The notes under the pieces: model-generated
What the model saw: only the letters and a program-made list of their open reading frames with translations
What the model was told of the DNA's origin: nothing
The model's database searches: none
Shown: positions 55,184 through 64,000 of the stretch, piece after piece
Numbering within the stretch: the stretch's first letter is position 1
How the letters are laid out: every line of letters starts with the position of its first letter
Origin: Diplocloster hominis
GTDB taxonomy: Bacteria > Bacillota > Clostridia > Lachnospirales > Lachnospiraceae
Direction: 5' to 3'
Assembly: GCF_032380655.1 (NCBI RefSeq)
Contig: NZ_JAWDIY010000004.1
Span: 186,001 to 250,000, forward strand
Length of the DNA stretch: 64,000 bases
Program-made: the position numbers and the translations under genes

Positions 55184-56719
55184 TCAGCCTCCTTTGCTGC
55201 GGTTGCGGTACTCTAAAGGAGTACAGCCGGTTTCTTTTTTAAAGATTTTGAAAAAATATTTCGGATTCGCATAACCCACTTCATCGGAGATGCGCTCCAC
55301 GCTCAGAGCGGAATTCTCCAACAGCTGCCTGGCCTTCTCGATGCGGATATCCGTGACATATTCGTTGAATCCCACTTCGCAGTTTTTCTTAAACAGATTG
55401 CTCAGATAGGCGGCGGAGATATAGAATTCCCCGGCCACCGACTGCAGCGTCAGCTTATGCCCGCAGTGGGACCGGATATATTCCAGCACCTGCTCATAGA
55501 TATCCTCGCTGCGGTACACCGGTCTGCCGATGGAGTGCAGGATCAGGATTACATAGCCCGAGAGCTCCCGCTTCATCTGCTCGATGCTGCTGCAAAAGAG
55601 ATAGCGGTTGTCGAACACGGCCATGACATCGTCCGTCTCAGTACCTGTGGCCACGGCATACTGGTTAACCCGGTCGATCAGATATCCGCAGGTCTTACCG
55701 ATATCCCCGATGGTGAACTCTCCCACATCCATATGGGCAAAAAAGCTTTCCAGAATCTGCGGCGCTTTGTCCGGGTGGTATTTCATCTCCAGGAACCAGT
55801 CGTCCAGACAGTTCTCGGAGTAAATCAGCTTATTTTTCTCGGCCGGCTCCTGGGCGTTTAAAATCCTGCGCATATCCGTGAGCCTGGCCCGCTTCAGAAG
55901 TTTTTCATTCTTCAGCATCAGGCCGTGAAGCTCCATCAGGTTTTCTTTGCAGCGGGAGACACACAGGAACAGCTTCCCCTCCGGCAGGCATTTCAGCAGA
56001 TACCCGCAGATATGATCAGCCTTGTTCTTCATCTTGGCCTCTCCGATCGGTCCGTATAGGATGATAAAGAACTGGTGTTTTTGCAGCGGATTGGCTACTA
56101 AGGCCGCCTGGATATCCGTCAGGATCTCATCGCACAGTTTTCTGGCCGCCGTCATCGCCGAAGGAATCTTCGTGTGTACCGTCACCAGCAGACACCGCTG
56201 GTCCAGCCGGCAGCCATACTGGGACAGTTCATCCCTCACACCGTCATCCCAGTGGTTCATCACCGCATTGCGCATCGCGTCCTGCGCTTTTTCATATTCG
56301 AAACTGTCTACCTTCTCCTCCAGATGGGATACGCTTTTCCGGTACTCGATCTGGTCCACCGCTTTTTTCAGCTGTTTTTCGATCTCCTCCGTGGAAAATG
56401 GTTTCAGGACGTACCCGATCACCCGGCTTTCTATGGCCTGGTTCAGATAGTCGAAGTCCTTATAACTGCTGATCACGATGACCACCTTATCCGGATAATG
56501 ACGGCCGATCTGGTCCAGGAACTCCACCCCGTCCATCTTGCGCATACGCATGTCCGTGATAATGATATCCGGATCGGTTTTCCCGATCAGCTCCAGGCCT
56601 TCCACGCCATTGGCGGCTTCCCCCACGCAGGTCAGCTCCATGGATGTGATGCCGCCTATTTTTTTCAGCAGTCCTTTTCTGATTATGACTTCGTCATCCA
56701 CGATGATATATCGGTACAT
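55184..56719 (-). CDS. Response regulator with AraC-type output domain
   Basis: A 511-aa YesN-type regulator. The receiver has DDEVIIRKG and the phospho-acceptor Asp in DIIITDMRMRKMDG; the C-terminal AraC domain has FYISAAYLSNLFKK and DEVGYANPKYFFKIFKK. AAAGGAGG lies before the ATG. It is not adjacent to a sensor: the only kinase gene of this operon is three genes upstream (60553-62319), so the two-component pair is split by the dehydrogenase and sugar-kinase genes. Confidence 0.92.
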   Translation of the reverse strand: MYRYIIVDDEVIIRKGLLKKIGGITSMELTCVGEAANGVEGLELIGKTDPDIIITDMRMRKMDGVEFLDQIGRHYPDKVVIVISSYKDFDYLNQAIESRVIGYVLKPFSTEEIEKQLKKAVDQIEYRKSVSHLEEKVDSFEYEKAQDAMRNAVMNHWDDGVRDELSQYGCRLDQRCLLVTVHTKIPSAMTAARKLCDEILTDIQAALVANPLQKHQFFIILYGPIGEAKMKNKADHICGYLLKCLPEGKLFLCVSRCKENLMELHGLMLKNEKLLKRARLTDMRRILNAQEPAEKNKLIYSENCLDDWFLEMKYHPDKAPQILESFFAHMDVGEFTIGDIGKTCGYLIDRVNQYAVATGTETDDVMAVFDNRYLFCSSIEQMKRELSGYVILILHSIGRPVYRSEDIYEQVLEYIRSHCGHKLTLQSVAGEFYISAAYLSNLFKKNCEVGFNEYVTDIRIEKARQLLENSALSVERISDEVGYANPKYFFKIFKKETGCTPLEYRNRSKGG

Positions 56720-56770
56720 GGAAATTGCCTCCTTTGGGTGTCCCTGTTGGGTGTCTCTGTATAAATGCGA

Positions 56771-57886
56771 TTATAAGCCCGTTGCCCCGCTGACAGCCGA
56801 CTGATAAAAGTCCATAATCTGCCGGTGCAGAGGATCGGAACATGGAATCCGGCACACTTCCTTGAGAATCCGTCCGGCTCCCTGTAAAGCCACCTCCCGC
56901 TTCCATTCTTCATCATACGGATACAGCAAAGCGGCGGCGATGGTCTTGGACAATATCCGGGTGTCGCCCCCGTACTTTTGGATGAGTCTGGCCGGACCTG
57001 CCAGCCGTTCGTCCACTCCCAGCTTTACCCTGGGATTCCTGGCATTTCTTATAATAGAATCCCGGATAGCCCGGTTCGTGAATTTTTTGAGGGAAGCGGC
57101 GGCGAATTCTATCTGGCTCTGCCGGGAATAGCCGTACTCCCGGCAGAGCGCTTCGCCGATCTGCGGATAATACTCCGAAAGCATCTGAAGGATCTGCGGA
57201 TCGTTGGCCGCATCGGCCATATCCCCGTATCCCATCCGGCTGCCCGGATAGCAGATGATGGCGGAGGCCGCGTTATAGGTGTAGAGTTTCCGGGTCATCA
57301 GTGCAGGAAAATCATCCGTATATTCCAGAAAGGGAGCCCAGGGCTCTGTGCCCGTTCTCTGTGTCTGCCCCTCACATATTTGTGTCCCCCGCGGCCGGCC
57401 GCAGAACAAGCGGTCGTATTCTTCTGAGCAGATGCCGGCGCCTTCCCCCTCGATCGTGGTGCAAAAAACCGCGGACGGATATAATTCCACCGGATTGCTC
57501 CCGCCCAGCGCTTCCTCCATAACCTGCCGGGCACGGCTGCCGTTCTCGCACAGATACAGCCGGGCCCCGGGACTTACCTGTCCGGACAGCCAGCGGCCGG
57601 CCGCTTCCAGATTAGCGATGCCTACAGAAACGAAAATGTTCTGCGCTTTTCTTGCGTAATCAGCCGCTTTCGGGTCCTCCAACGTTACCGCGTCGGCCGG
57701 GATTATTTCACGGGGACTGCGGCTGCCGTAGTAGGTAATGCGGTAACCGTTCCGGATCTGCCGGATCAATTCCGTATCCCGGTCGATTAAAACGACCGGG
57801 AACCCCTGTTCATCCAGCAGTCTCGCCAGGAACCCCCTTCCGGTCTTTCCGGCTCCGAATATCACTACCGGGTTCTCATTCTCCAT
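56771..57886 (-). CDS. MtlD-like dehydrogenase, paralog 2
   Basis: A 371-aa protein of the mannitol-1-phosphate 5-dehydrogenase / long-chain polyol dehydrogenase family. The nucleotide-binding motif VVIFGAGKTGRGFLARLL is at 7-24. The catalytic-centre line reads TRKLYTYNAASAI: Lys200 and Asn205 are kept, but the usual His three residues further is Ser208. The start overlaps the upstream paralog by 11 bp and has only a weak ribosome site, so translation is probably coupled. Substrate unknown; possibly a sugar or sugar phosphate made by the adjacent FGGY kinase. Confidence 0.82.
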   Translation of the reverse strand: MENENPVVIFGAGKTGRGFLARLLDEQGFPVVLIDRDTELIRQIRNGYRITYYGSRSPREIIPADAVTLEDPKAADYARKAQNIFVSVGIANLEAAGRWLSGQVSPGARLYLCENGSRARQVMEEALGGSNPVELYPSAVFCTTIEGEGAGICSEEYDRLFCGRPRGTQICEGQTQRTGTEPWAPFLEYTDDFPALMTRKLYTYNAASAIICYPGSRMGYGDMADAANDPQILQMLSEYYPQIGEALCREYGYSRQSQIEFAAASLKKFTNRAIRDSIIRNARNPRVKLGVDERLAGPARLIQKYGGDTRILSKTIAAALLYPYDEEWKREVALQGAGRILKEVCRIPCSDPLHRQIMDFYQSAVSGATGL

Positions 57887-59051
57887 CCTGAATCAGTCCT
57901 TTCTCTCTTAGAACCTCCACCTGCCTTAGGATCATCCCGAACAATTCGTGACTCTGATCCAGGCCGCAGACATCCTGAAGCACCCGTTTGGGGCCGCCTT
58001 CCCGCCGCATAGCCTTTAACCGGGCTGCGCTTTCATCTTCCGCAGACGGGCTTTCATAATAGATCGCCGCAGCGATGGACAGACACAAATGTTCCGGTTT
58101 TATCCCGTATTCATATCCCATCAGGGCCGGTCCCAGCAGGCGGTCGGATGGGCTTAGCTTGCGGATGGGATCTCTGGCATTGCGCTCCAGCGTATCCACC
58201 AGTGTCTCGTTTTGCAGCTTTGCCAGGGAGGTACCCACGAACTCGTACTGCTTTTCCAATGGAAACTGCTGTTTATGGCAGAGCGCCAGGGAGGTCTCCT
58301 CGTAGACCCCATGAAGATTTTTTAGAATCCACGGATCGTGGGCAGCCTCACAGATATGCTGGTACCCCATCAGCGTCCCCATATAAGATACAGTTCCGTT
58401 GGCCGCGTTATAAGTATAAAATTTCCGTTCCAGAAAACCGTCGAAATCATTCATCAATTCAAATTCCGGAAGCTCCGGCAGCTTCCCTTTGATCTTCGCC
58501 GCGTTGACCGGCAGCTTCCAGTAATCCTGGGCGTTGACCGCCAGGGGATCGCCCGGGCATTCGATTCCCGAACGTAAGATCACGGACTCAGCAAATCCCA
58601 CCCGCTCCTCAAATTCTTTTTCCAGCCCCTGCATCTCTTCCCTGATCGAATTTCTGAGAAGTTCTGCCGGCTGCTGCCAGTTTTCACAGGTGATGACATT
58701 GAATACCTGTGTATTTCCGCTCTCCAGGCGGCTTCGAATGGCCACAGCCAGCAGACCGGCCACCTCATGCAGATTCTTTCCGCCCACACAAGTGTAGATC
58801 ACGTCCGCTTCCCCCACCTTCTCCCGGATGCGTTCCGTCTGGTCATAGCCCAGCACCGGAATTCCCCGGATCGTGGAATCCTTGGCCGGATCACCCAGCA
58901 CATGGACATGATAGTATCCCGCTTCGTTCAGCATCCTGCCAAACTCCGGGGACTTTTCGATAAAACAGAACTCCTCCCCTCTGCGGTACAAAAGCTGCGC
59001 AATGAATCCACGGCCGATCTTGCCGGCCCCTATGATGATATGTTTTCCCAT
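57876..59051 (-). CDS. MtlD-like dehydrogenase, paralog 1
   Basis: A 391-aa relative of mannitol-1-phosphate 5-dehydrogenase. The N-terminal GAGKIGRGFIAQLL is almost the MtlD signature, and the central ERKFYTYNAANGT keeps Lys210 and Asn215 while the expected His is Asn218. CENWQQPAELL corresponds to the MtlD ACENM region. GAGGAGGAAGAT precedes the ATG. Two tandem divergent paralogs could form a heteromer or catalyse two consecutive steps. Polyol-phosphate oxidation is the closest known reaction, but the altered centre leaves the reaction open. Confidence 0.85.
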   Translation of the reverse strand: MGKHIIIGAGKIGRGFIAQLLYRRGEEFCFIEKSPEFGRMLNEAGYYHVHVLGDPAKDSTIRGIPVLGYDQTERIREKVGEADVIYTCVGGKNLHEVAGLLAVAIRSRLESGNTQVFNVITCENWQQPAELLRNSIREEMQGLEKEFEERVGFAESVILRSGIECPGDPLAVNAQDYWKLPVNAAKIKGKLPELPEFELMNDFDGFLERKFYTYNAANGTVSYMGTLMGYQHICEAAHDPWILKNLHGVYEETSLALCHKQQFPLEKQYEFVGTSLAKLQNETLVDTLERNARDPIRKLSPSDRLLGPALMGYEYGIKPEHLCLSIAAAIYYESPSAEDESAARLKAMRREGGPKRVLQDVCGLDQSHELFGMILRQVEVLREKGLIQDGE

Positions 59052-59123
59052 ATCTTCCTCCTCAATTCCTTAACAACTGTAACCGGTTCCCTTTCTTTTC
59101 ATAACACCAGTAACCCGTTTTCT

Positions 59124-60518
59124 TTATTTCCATAACACCTGTAACCGTTCTATTAATTCCAGATAGATCCCGTAACGGCTTTTCAGCTGCTTGTGTAAAT
59201 CCAGTTCCGGCTCCACATAATCCATGATCCGTATCTGTTCCTGCGCCGCCTGTTCATAGCTGCCGTAACGGCCGCTGCCGACGGCGGCGCAGAATACGGC
59301 CCCCAGAGCCGAAGTATTTTTTTCCTCCACCGTCTCGACCGGGGTATCCAGCATCGACGCTTTCATCCGGTTCAGCTGCCTGTTCACAGACGCACCCCCG
59401 GAAGTCCGCAGCGCGCCGGTTCCCCAGGCGTTCATATGGCTTCGGATATGGTACAGGCTGAACACGACTCCCTCGTATACGGCATAAGCCAGATCCTCTG
59501 CGGTATGTCTGCTGTGGATACCGTAAAACGTCCCGCTGGCGTTAGGATTCCAGACCGGCGCCCGTTCCCCTTCCAGATAGGGCAGATAGATCGGAGGGTT
59601 CCCCTTCAGGTATTCCTCCGCCTTAAGCTCCTGCCGGATATCAAAGGTCCGGAAAGACCAGGCGAGAGAGCGGCCGCTGCCGCTGGTGACTCCGTAGAGT
59701 ACGTTCCCGTTCACATATGGACTGCTGATCAGCCTGGGGCTTATGTAAAGTTCCTCTGTTATGGTCCCCAGATGCTCCGAGGTCCCTGTAATATCATAAT
59801 TCTGCCCGGGTCCGGTAATCCCCATCCCGATCAGGGAGGCAAAATAATCGTTCAACCCCGCATATACCGGCGTCCCCTCCCGTAATCCCAGCCTGGACGC
59901 GGCGTCCGGGGTTATATGCCCCGCCACCCCAGCGGGATCTGTCAGACGCGGAAGCTGTTCCTCCGGCAGTTGTAAGCGTTTGAGAAGCTCCGGTTCAAAA
60001 GCTCCTCTCTTTATATTCGCCAATCCCCTCCACAGATAGGGATCAGAAGTCCATGCACCGGTCAGCCGGTAACAGATATAGTCCTTGGGCTGCAGAAGCT
60101 TCCTCATCCGTTTCCATTCTTCTTTTCGGGCATCCTGAAACCATAGGATCCGGGGGACAGGATAAGAGTGCATCCTGGGGCAGGGCATGGATAGATATCG
60201 GAGGAATTCCTCCTGCGTACACAGTCCCTGAGCCTTCTCCACCATCTCCCCGCCCTGGGGATAATCCCAGCCGTAGAACGGACTGCGGCTGTTTCCATCG
60301 TAAAGGATATAAGAGCAGCTCTGGGATGAGAGTCCCACCGCCTCCACCTGCTTAAGGTCAAGCCTCGCGCCGGCCTGGCCGAAGGCCGCCTCCACCGCCA
60401 GCCAGAATCCTTCCGGACTGTTTTCCCGGTATTCTCCGTAATAGGTGCCGCCGTTTCCCTGTAAATCGGTGATCAGCAGCTTCACCGCAGAGGTTCCCAG
60501 ATCGATTCCTGCAAACAT
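59124..60518 (-). CDS. FGGY-family carbohydrate kinase
   Basis: ATP-dependent kinase for a sugar, sugar alcohol or sugar acid; 464 aa. The first phosphate loop is FAGIDLGTSAVKLLITD, the catalytic Asp lies in YAGLNDYFASLIG, and the adenosine motif is TSGGASVNRQLNRM. The frame extends to 60605, but the ATG at 60518 has AGGAGGAACCG directly before it and gives the standard FGGY start. Closest overall to xylulokinase/gluconokinase-type members; the substrate is not readable. It is between the sensor kinase and the MtlD-like pair. Confidence 0.88.
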   Translation of the reverse strand: MFAGIDLGTSAVKLLITDLQGNGGTYYGEYRENSPEGFWLAVEAAFGQAGARLDLKQVEAVGLSSQSCSYILYDGNSRSPFYGWDYPQGGEMVEKAQGLCTQEEFLRYLSMPCPRMHSYPVPRILWFQDARKEEWKRMRKLLQPKDYICYRLTGAWTSDPYLWRGLANIKRGAFEPELLKRLQLPEEQLPRLTDPAGVAGHITPDAASRLGLREGTPVYAGLNDYFASLIGMGITGPGQNYDITGTSEHLGTITEELYISPRLISSPYVNGNVLYGVTSGSGRSLAWSFRTFDIRQELKAEEYLKGNPPIYLPYLEGERAPVWNPNASGTFYGIHSRHTAEDLAYAVYEGVVFSLYHIRSHMNAWGTGALRTSGGASVNRQLNRMKASMLDTPVETVEEKNTSALGAVFCAAVGSGRYGSYEQAAQEQIRIMDYVEPELDLHKQLKSRYGIYLELIERLQVLWK

Positions 60519-60552
60519 CGGTTCCTCCTGTTCTGTCATGTCACTCTGATGT

Positions 60553-62319
60553 CTATGCCGGCAGCCGTATGATGACAGCCACTCCCCTGTCCGGCGTACT
60601 CTCAATCTCCAGACCGTATTTTTCCGAATAGAGCAGCTGGAGCCGCTTATGGATATTCAGCAGTCCGATGCTGTCGGATTTCTTATCGTCACCGGAGCCC
60701 GCCTGATAGATATGGCTGCGGATCCGATCCAATTCCTCTGGTTCCATACCCGCTCCGTCATCCTTGACCGTGATAACCAGCTCCTCATGCTTCAGACGGG
60801 CCCCGATCTTAACGGTCCACGGCAGTTCCGTGCCCATTAACCCGTGCTCAATGGCATTTTCCACGATGGGCTGCAGCATGAATTTGAGTACCCGGTGGCT
60901 GTAAAGCTCATCCGGGATGTCAAGCTCCAGGGAAATCGCATTGTCGAACCGGATCTCCTGGATTTTGATATATTTGGATATATGGGTGACCTCTTCCTTA
61001 AGAGTGGTCTCATCCTCCTCATAATCGATGCTGTAGCGCAGCATGTCTCCCAGAGACTTTGACATCACGGCGATGCTTTGATTCCCCTCGATCTCCGCCA
61101 GGCAGTTCATATTTTCCAGTGTATTGAATACAAAATGCGAATTGATCTGCGACATCAGATTTTTCATTTTTGATTTTAAATATTTTATTTCGCCAACATA
61201 TTTTTCCTGTATCAGCCGGTTGATCTCTTTCATCATGCTCTCAAACCGGTTGTAGAGCACTCCGATCTCATCCTGGCGGTTACAGTATTTCTTCTCCAGA
61301 TTCACGGTCCCAACCGGGACCTTCTTCATCACATAAGATAATTTTTCAATGGGCCCTACCAGTATCTTCGAGGCGATCACGGAGATTCCCACCGTCAGGA
61401 CCACCGCCCCCAAAATGATAGCGATCAGATATTTGGTCATCTGGTTATAAAAACCGTAGTATGCTTCCAGGGATATCTCGGATATGATCTTCCATCCGTT
61501 AAATGGAATCGTCCCGAACACATAGGCATCCTGCGAAGCGTCTTTATATAAAACCCCCTGTTTCTCACTCTTGATGGTTTCCATCTGCGTATCGCCAAGT
61601 ACCTGTATATCTCCGGTCCCGTACACCCGGTTCCCCAACCCGTCCAGCACGAAAGTGTCGCTGTTGGGAATGGCCGTATCCTCAATGTCCTCAAAGACAT
61701 TATCGTTGCAGACGACAGCCAGAATCCCCGTGTCTTTTCCATTCAGGGTGCTGAAGCGCCTGGCCGCCAGCAGCTGCTCTTTCGTGATCCGGGTGTTCTT
61801 CGGCTGGAAGGTCTCAAGGATCTGATACTCATCCAGATCCATCAGCCGCTGATACCAGGATTGTTCCTGATAATCCTGTTCCAGGAAATATTCCCTGCTC
61901 TTCACGTAGGAATAGACATACCCGCCCTCGGTAAACAGGTAGACTCCCTCCGCATAGCGGTTGTTCTGGATCAGGTTGCTGGATATATAGATGAATTTAC
62001 GGTAATTCTCCAGCCGTTCGTAATCGTTTAACAGCCGGTCCCCGTTTTCCGTCTCACAGATCGTGAGCACACAGCTGCTGTTGTCGAGTTTGCTGAATAT
62101 CAGGGAATCCATCAGGGACTGAATGTCCGACAGGATGCTGTCCAGCTTCTCCGTAGCTTTGTCCACCTCGTTCTCCGCGATGATGGAGATCTGCCGGTTG
62201 TGAAACTCTTTGTTGCTGTTCAGCGTAAAGAGGAACAGGCAGAGCATCGGGATCAGAAACACCAGCAGCAGACAGGCAAATACTTTTATTCGGATACTAT
62301 TTCGAAATTTCACGGTCAT
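60553..62319 (-). CDS. Sensor histidine kinase, YesM/HPK7 type
   Basis: A 588-aa membrane sensor. Helix 1 is at about 12-30, the extracellular domain extends to about 295, helix 2 is YLIAIILGAVVLTVGISVIA, then HAMP (LSYVMKKVPVG). The phospho-accepting His is in QINSHFVFNT, where Ser replaces the usual Pro. The N box is MLQPIVENAIEHG and the G box VKDDGAGME. AAGGAGG is immediately before the ATG but 7 bases before a GTG at 62313, which may be the true start. It follows the permease genes; its likely partner is the regulator at 55184-56719. Confidence 0.9.
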   Translation of the reverse strand: MTVKFRNSIRIKVFACLLLVFLIPMLCLFLFTLNSNKEFHNRQISIIAENEVDKATEKLDSILSDIQSLMDSLIFSKLDNSSCVLTICETENGDRLLNDYERLENYRKFIYISSNLIQNNRYAEGVYLFTEGGYVYSYVKSREYFLEQDYQEQSWYQRLMDLDEYQILETFQPKNTRITKEQLLAARRFSTLNGKDTGILAVVCNDNVFEDIEDTAIPNSDTFVLDGLGNRVYGTGDIQVLGDTQMETIKSEKQGVLYKDASQDAYVFGTIPFNGWKIISEISLEAYYGFYNQMTKYLIAIILGAVVLTVGISVIASKILVGPIEKLSYVMKKVPVGTVNLEKKYCNRQDEIGVLYNRFESMMKEINRLIQEKYVGEIKYLKSKMKNLMSQINSHFVFNTLENMNCLAEIEGNQSIAVMSKSLGDMLRYSIDYEEDETTLKEEVTHISKYIKIQEIRFDNAISLELDIPDELYSHRVLKFMLQPIVENAIEHGLMGTELPWTVKIGARLKHEELVITVKDDGAGMEPEELDRIRSHIYQAGSGDDKKSDSIGLLNIHKRLQLLYSEKYGLEIESTPDRGVAVIIRLPA

Positions 62320-62382
62320 CCCTCCTTAGGGCACCATTATACCGAATAATTGTTCCCAAAGGAACCGCTGCCTATCCTTTGC

Positions 62383-63228
62383 CTATCCTTTGATCGCTCC
62401 CGCGGTCAGTCCGTCCACAAAATATCTCTGCAGGAATGCATAGATGATCAGAACGGGCAGCGCACTTAAGAAGCAGGCAGCGAACAGCATCGTCCACTGG
62501 GTGGCTTTCTGCATATCCCCCAGGAAGGTTAGCATCACTAACGGCAGTGTCTTCTTCTGCGGCGAGGACAGGAAAAGCATCGCCAGGAAAAAATCATTCC
62601 AGATCGGCACGCCCTGGGTGATCAGGATGGAGACCAGCACCGGTTTCGTCAGCGGCAGCACCACCCTGCTGTAGGTTTTAAAAGTTCCGGCCCCGTCGAT
62701 CCGCGCAGCTTCCTCCAGTTCCAGCGGCACGCCGGCTTTTACAAAGTTCGTATACACGAAGATGGAAAATGGGATGCTGATGGTCACGTACAGCAGGATC
62801 GGCGCCAGATAGCTGTTGGTCAGGCCCAGTCCCCGCACGATGCTGTAGATCGGAACAATGGACATCTGCGCGGAGATCATCATTCCGGCCAGGAAAAAGA
62901 TCTGCAGGAAACTGCCCAGGCGGTTGCGCAGCCTGGCGATGGCATATCCGGCCAGAGACGCTACCACCAGCAGAATCGCCGTACTGCTGACCGTAGTGAT
63001 AATGCTGTTCTTTAAGGAACGGAAATAGTTCATTTTCTTAAATGCAGCCTGATAGCTCTTCAGTGTGAATTCATTGAACAGCTGGAGGTATGAGGTGGAA
63101 TTATCCGGTGAGCGAAAGGAGCCAGACAGGGCAATCAATAGCGGTGAGAGCATAATCACAAAGAACACAATGACGCAGATGCTGACGATGATTTCCTTTC
63201 GGATTGCTTTTTTTCTACTCTTTGTCAT
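62383..63228 (-). CDS. ABC sugar transporter permease, MalG type
   Basis: Second permease of the locus H importer, 281 aa. The EAA loop reads VKAGVPLELEEAARIDG, and the end is LTAGAIKG. Its ATG overlaps the stop of the preceding permease by 4 bp (ATGA). The binding protein is not in the window and is expected upstream, beyond 64000. Confidence 0.92.
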   Translation of the reverse strand: MTKSRKKAIRKEIIVSICVIVFFVIMLSPLLIALSGSFRSPDNSTSYLQLFNEFTLKSYQAAFKKMNYFRSLKNSIITTVSSTAILLVVASLAGYAIARLRNRLGSFLQIFFLAGMMISAQMSIVPIYSIVRGLGLTNSYLAPILLYVTISIPFSIFVYTNFVKAGVPLELEEAARIDGAGTFKTYSRVVLPLTKPVLVSILITQGVPIWNDFFLAMLFLSSPQKKTLPLVMLTFLGDMQKATQWTMLFAACFLSALPVLIIYAFLQRYFVDGLTAGAIKG

Positions 63229-64000
63229 GCCTCTGTCTCCTTTCGTTTAAATAAGCACAATACAATCACGGATATAATCAGTATCAATAGGAAGGCTGAC
63301 GCCGCCAGAGCCTCCGCCAGACCATACTGGCTGTCGATAAACGCGATTTTGTATACCGTATACATCAGCGTGCTGGTGGCCGAACCCGGTCCGCCTCCCG
63401 TCAGGGTGAATACGTAGTCAAAGGATTTGAAACCGCTTATCATGCCCAGAATCACGTTGATCATGATGGTATTGGCCAGCATCGGGATCTTGATACGGAA
63501 TATTTCCTGATACCACTTGCAGCCGTCCATCTTCGCGGATTCCAGCACCTCGCCGGGAATATTCTGAAGACCTGCCAGATAGATCAGCGTCATGGTCCCG
63601 CAGTTCTTCCACTGCTCCACGAAGGCCACCGCGATCAGGGCCGTGGCTGAGCTTCCCAGAAAGTTCGGGGCGCTCTCGGCCGCACCGAATATGTCGAAAA
63701 TATTGTAGATCATCCCGTAATAGGGTGCGAACACATAGCTCCACACAAAGCCCACCACGATCGTGCTGAACAGGGCAGGTATGTAGAATACGGTACGGAA
63801 AGCCCCTTTGAGCTTTAACTTCATATTAATGATCATGGCCAGTGTCAGCGCACTGACATTGCCGAACACCACGATAAAAAACGCATAGATAAAGGTATTC
63901 TTGATGGCGTTGACCAGCGTCCCGTCCTTGAACAGGTATTTAAAATTCTCAAATCCCACGAAGCTGTAATCACCGACACCGTTCCAGTCGGTAAATCCAT
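63225..64000 (-). CDS. ABC sugar transporter permease, MalF type (partial, 5' end outside window)
   Basis: The reading frame continues to the window end with GFTDWNGVGDYSFVGFENF, the usual segment after the first helix, so about 30 to 60 N-terminal residues are missing. The EAA loop is QNIPGEVLESAKMDGC. An internal ATG near 63959 is not a real start because homologous sequence continues upstream. It overlaps the MalG-type gene by 4 bp. Confidence 0.9.
   Translation of the reverse strand, partial: GFTDWNGVGDYSFVGFENFKYLFKDGTLVNAIKNTFIYAFFIVVFGNVSALTLAMIINMKLKLKGAFRTVFYIPALFSTIVVGFVWSYVFAPYYGMIYNIFDIFGAAESAPNFLGSSATALIAVAFVEQWKNCGTMTLIYLAGLQNIPGEVLESAKMDGCKWYQEIFRIKIPMLANTIMINVILGMISGFKSFDYVFTLTGGGPGSATSTLMYTVYKIAFIDSQYGLAEALAASAFLLILIISVIVLCLFKRKETEA

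Noticed and set aside
1..64000. CRISPR arrays, rRNA and tRNA genes
   Set aside because: No regularly spaced repeats and no recognisable rRNA or tRNA sequence were found by reading.

Overview
The window looks like a chromosomal segment from a gut Lachnospiraceae-type Firmicute (Hungatella/Eisenbergiella/Enterocloster-like; inferred). It has AGGAGG-type ribosome binding sites, many CUT1 carbohydrate ABC transporters paired with YesM-like histidine kinases and long AraC-type response regulators, and cytoplasmic glycosidases in the same operons. No rRNA, tRNA or CRISPR array was seen.

Layout (mostly minus strand). (A) 1-4374: GH78 alpha-L-rhamnosidase, solute-binding lipoprotein and the start of a permease that leaves the window. 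(B) 14349-4702: sensor kinase, AraC-type regulator, binding protein, two permeases, GH29 alpha-L-fucosidase and sulfatase, a self-regulated locus for sulfated fucose-containing glycans. (C) 36012-14747: a divergent sensor/regulator pair on the plus strand and, on the minus strand, a binding protein, two permeases, a (alpha/alpha)6-like protein and an ADP-ribosylglycohydrolase-family protein. The binding-protein gene of (C) is split by (D). (D) 20835-32169: an 11.3 kb integrative mobilizable element with a large serine recombinase, TnpW, DnaC-like and Rep-like proteins, MobP-type relaxase, MobC, a sigma-like/HTH pair, a methyltransferase, tet(W) with its attenuator leader, and a P-loop kinase. 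No conjugation machinery is visible. (E) 36103-38003: an Rpn-family nuclease and a methyltransferase. (F) 38164-49644: a divergent LacI regulator and a beta-mannoside operon (binding protein, two permeases, GH2 beta-mannosidase, GH130-like protein, and a large exported protein with an internal dockerin-like module). (G) 49680-50069: a 390 bp near-perfect inverted repeat between two convergent genes. (H) 64000-50103: two permeases, sensor kinase, FGGY kinase, two MtlD-like dehydrogenases, AraC regulator, GH106-like rhamnosidase, DHDPS-family aldolase and a 2-hydroxyacid dehydrogenase, which together suggest an undescribed sugar or sugar-acid catabolic pathway.

The most informative observation is that the two halves of the locus C binding-protein gene rejoin exactly, in frame, on a shared GTA valine codon. 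This fixes both ends of the tet(W) element to the base and implies that it separates a two-component system from its target operon. The other leads are the giant inverted repeat and the unusual enzyme set of locus H, in which both MtlD-like enzymes lack the usual catalytic histidine.
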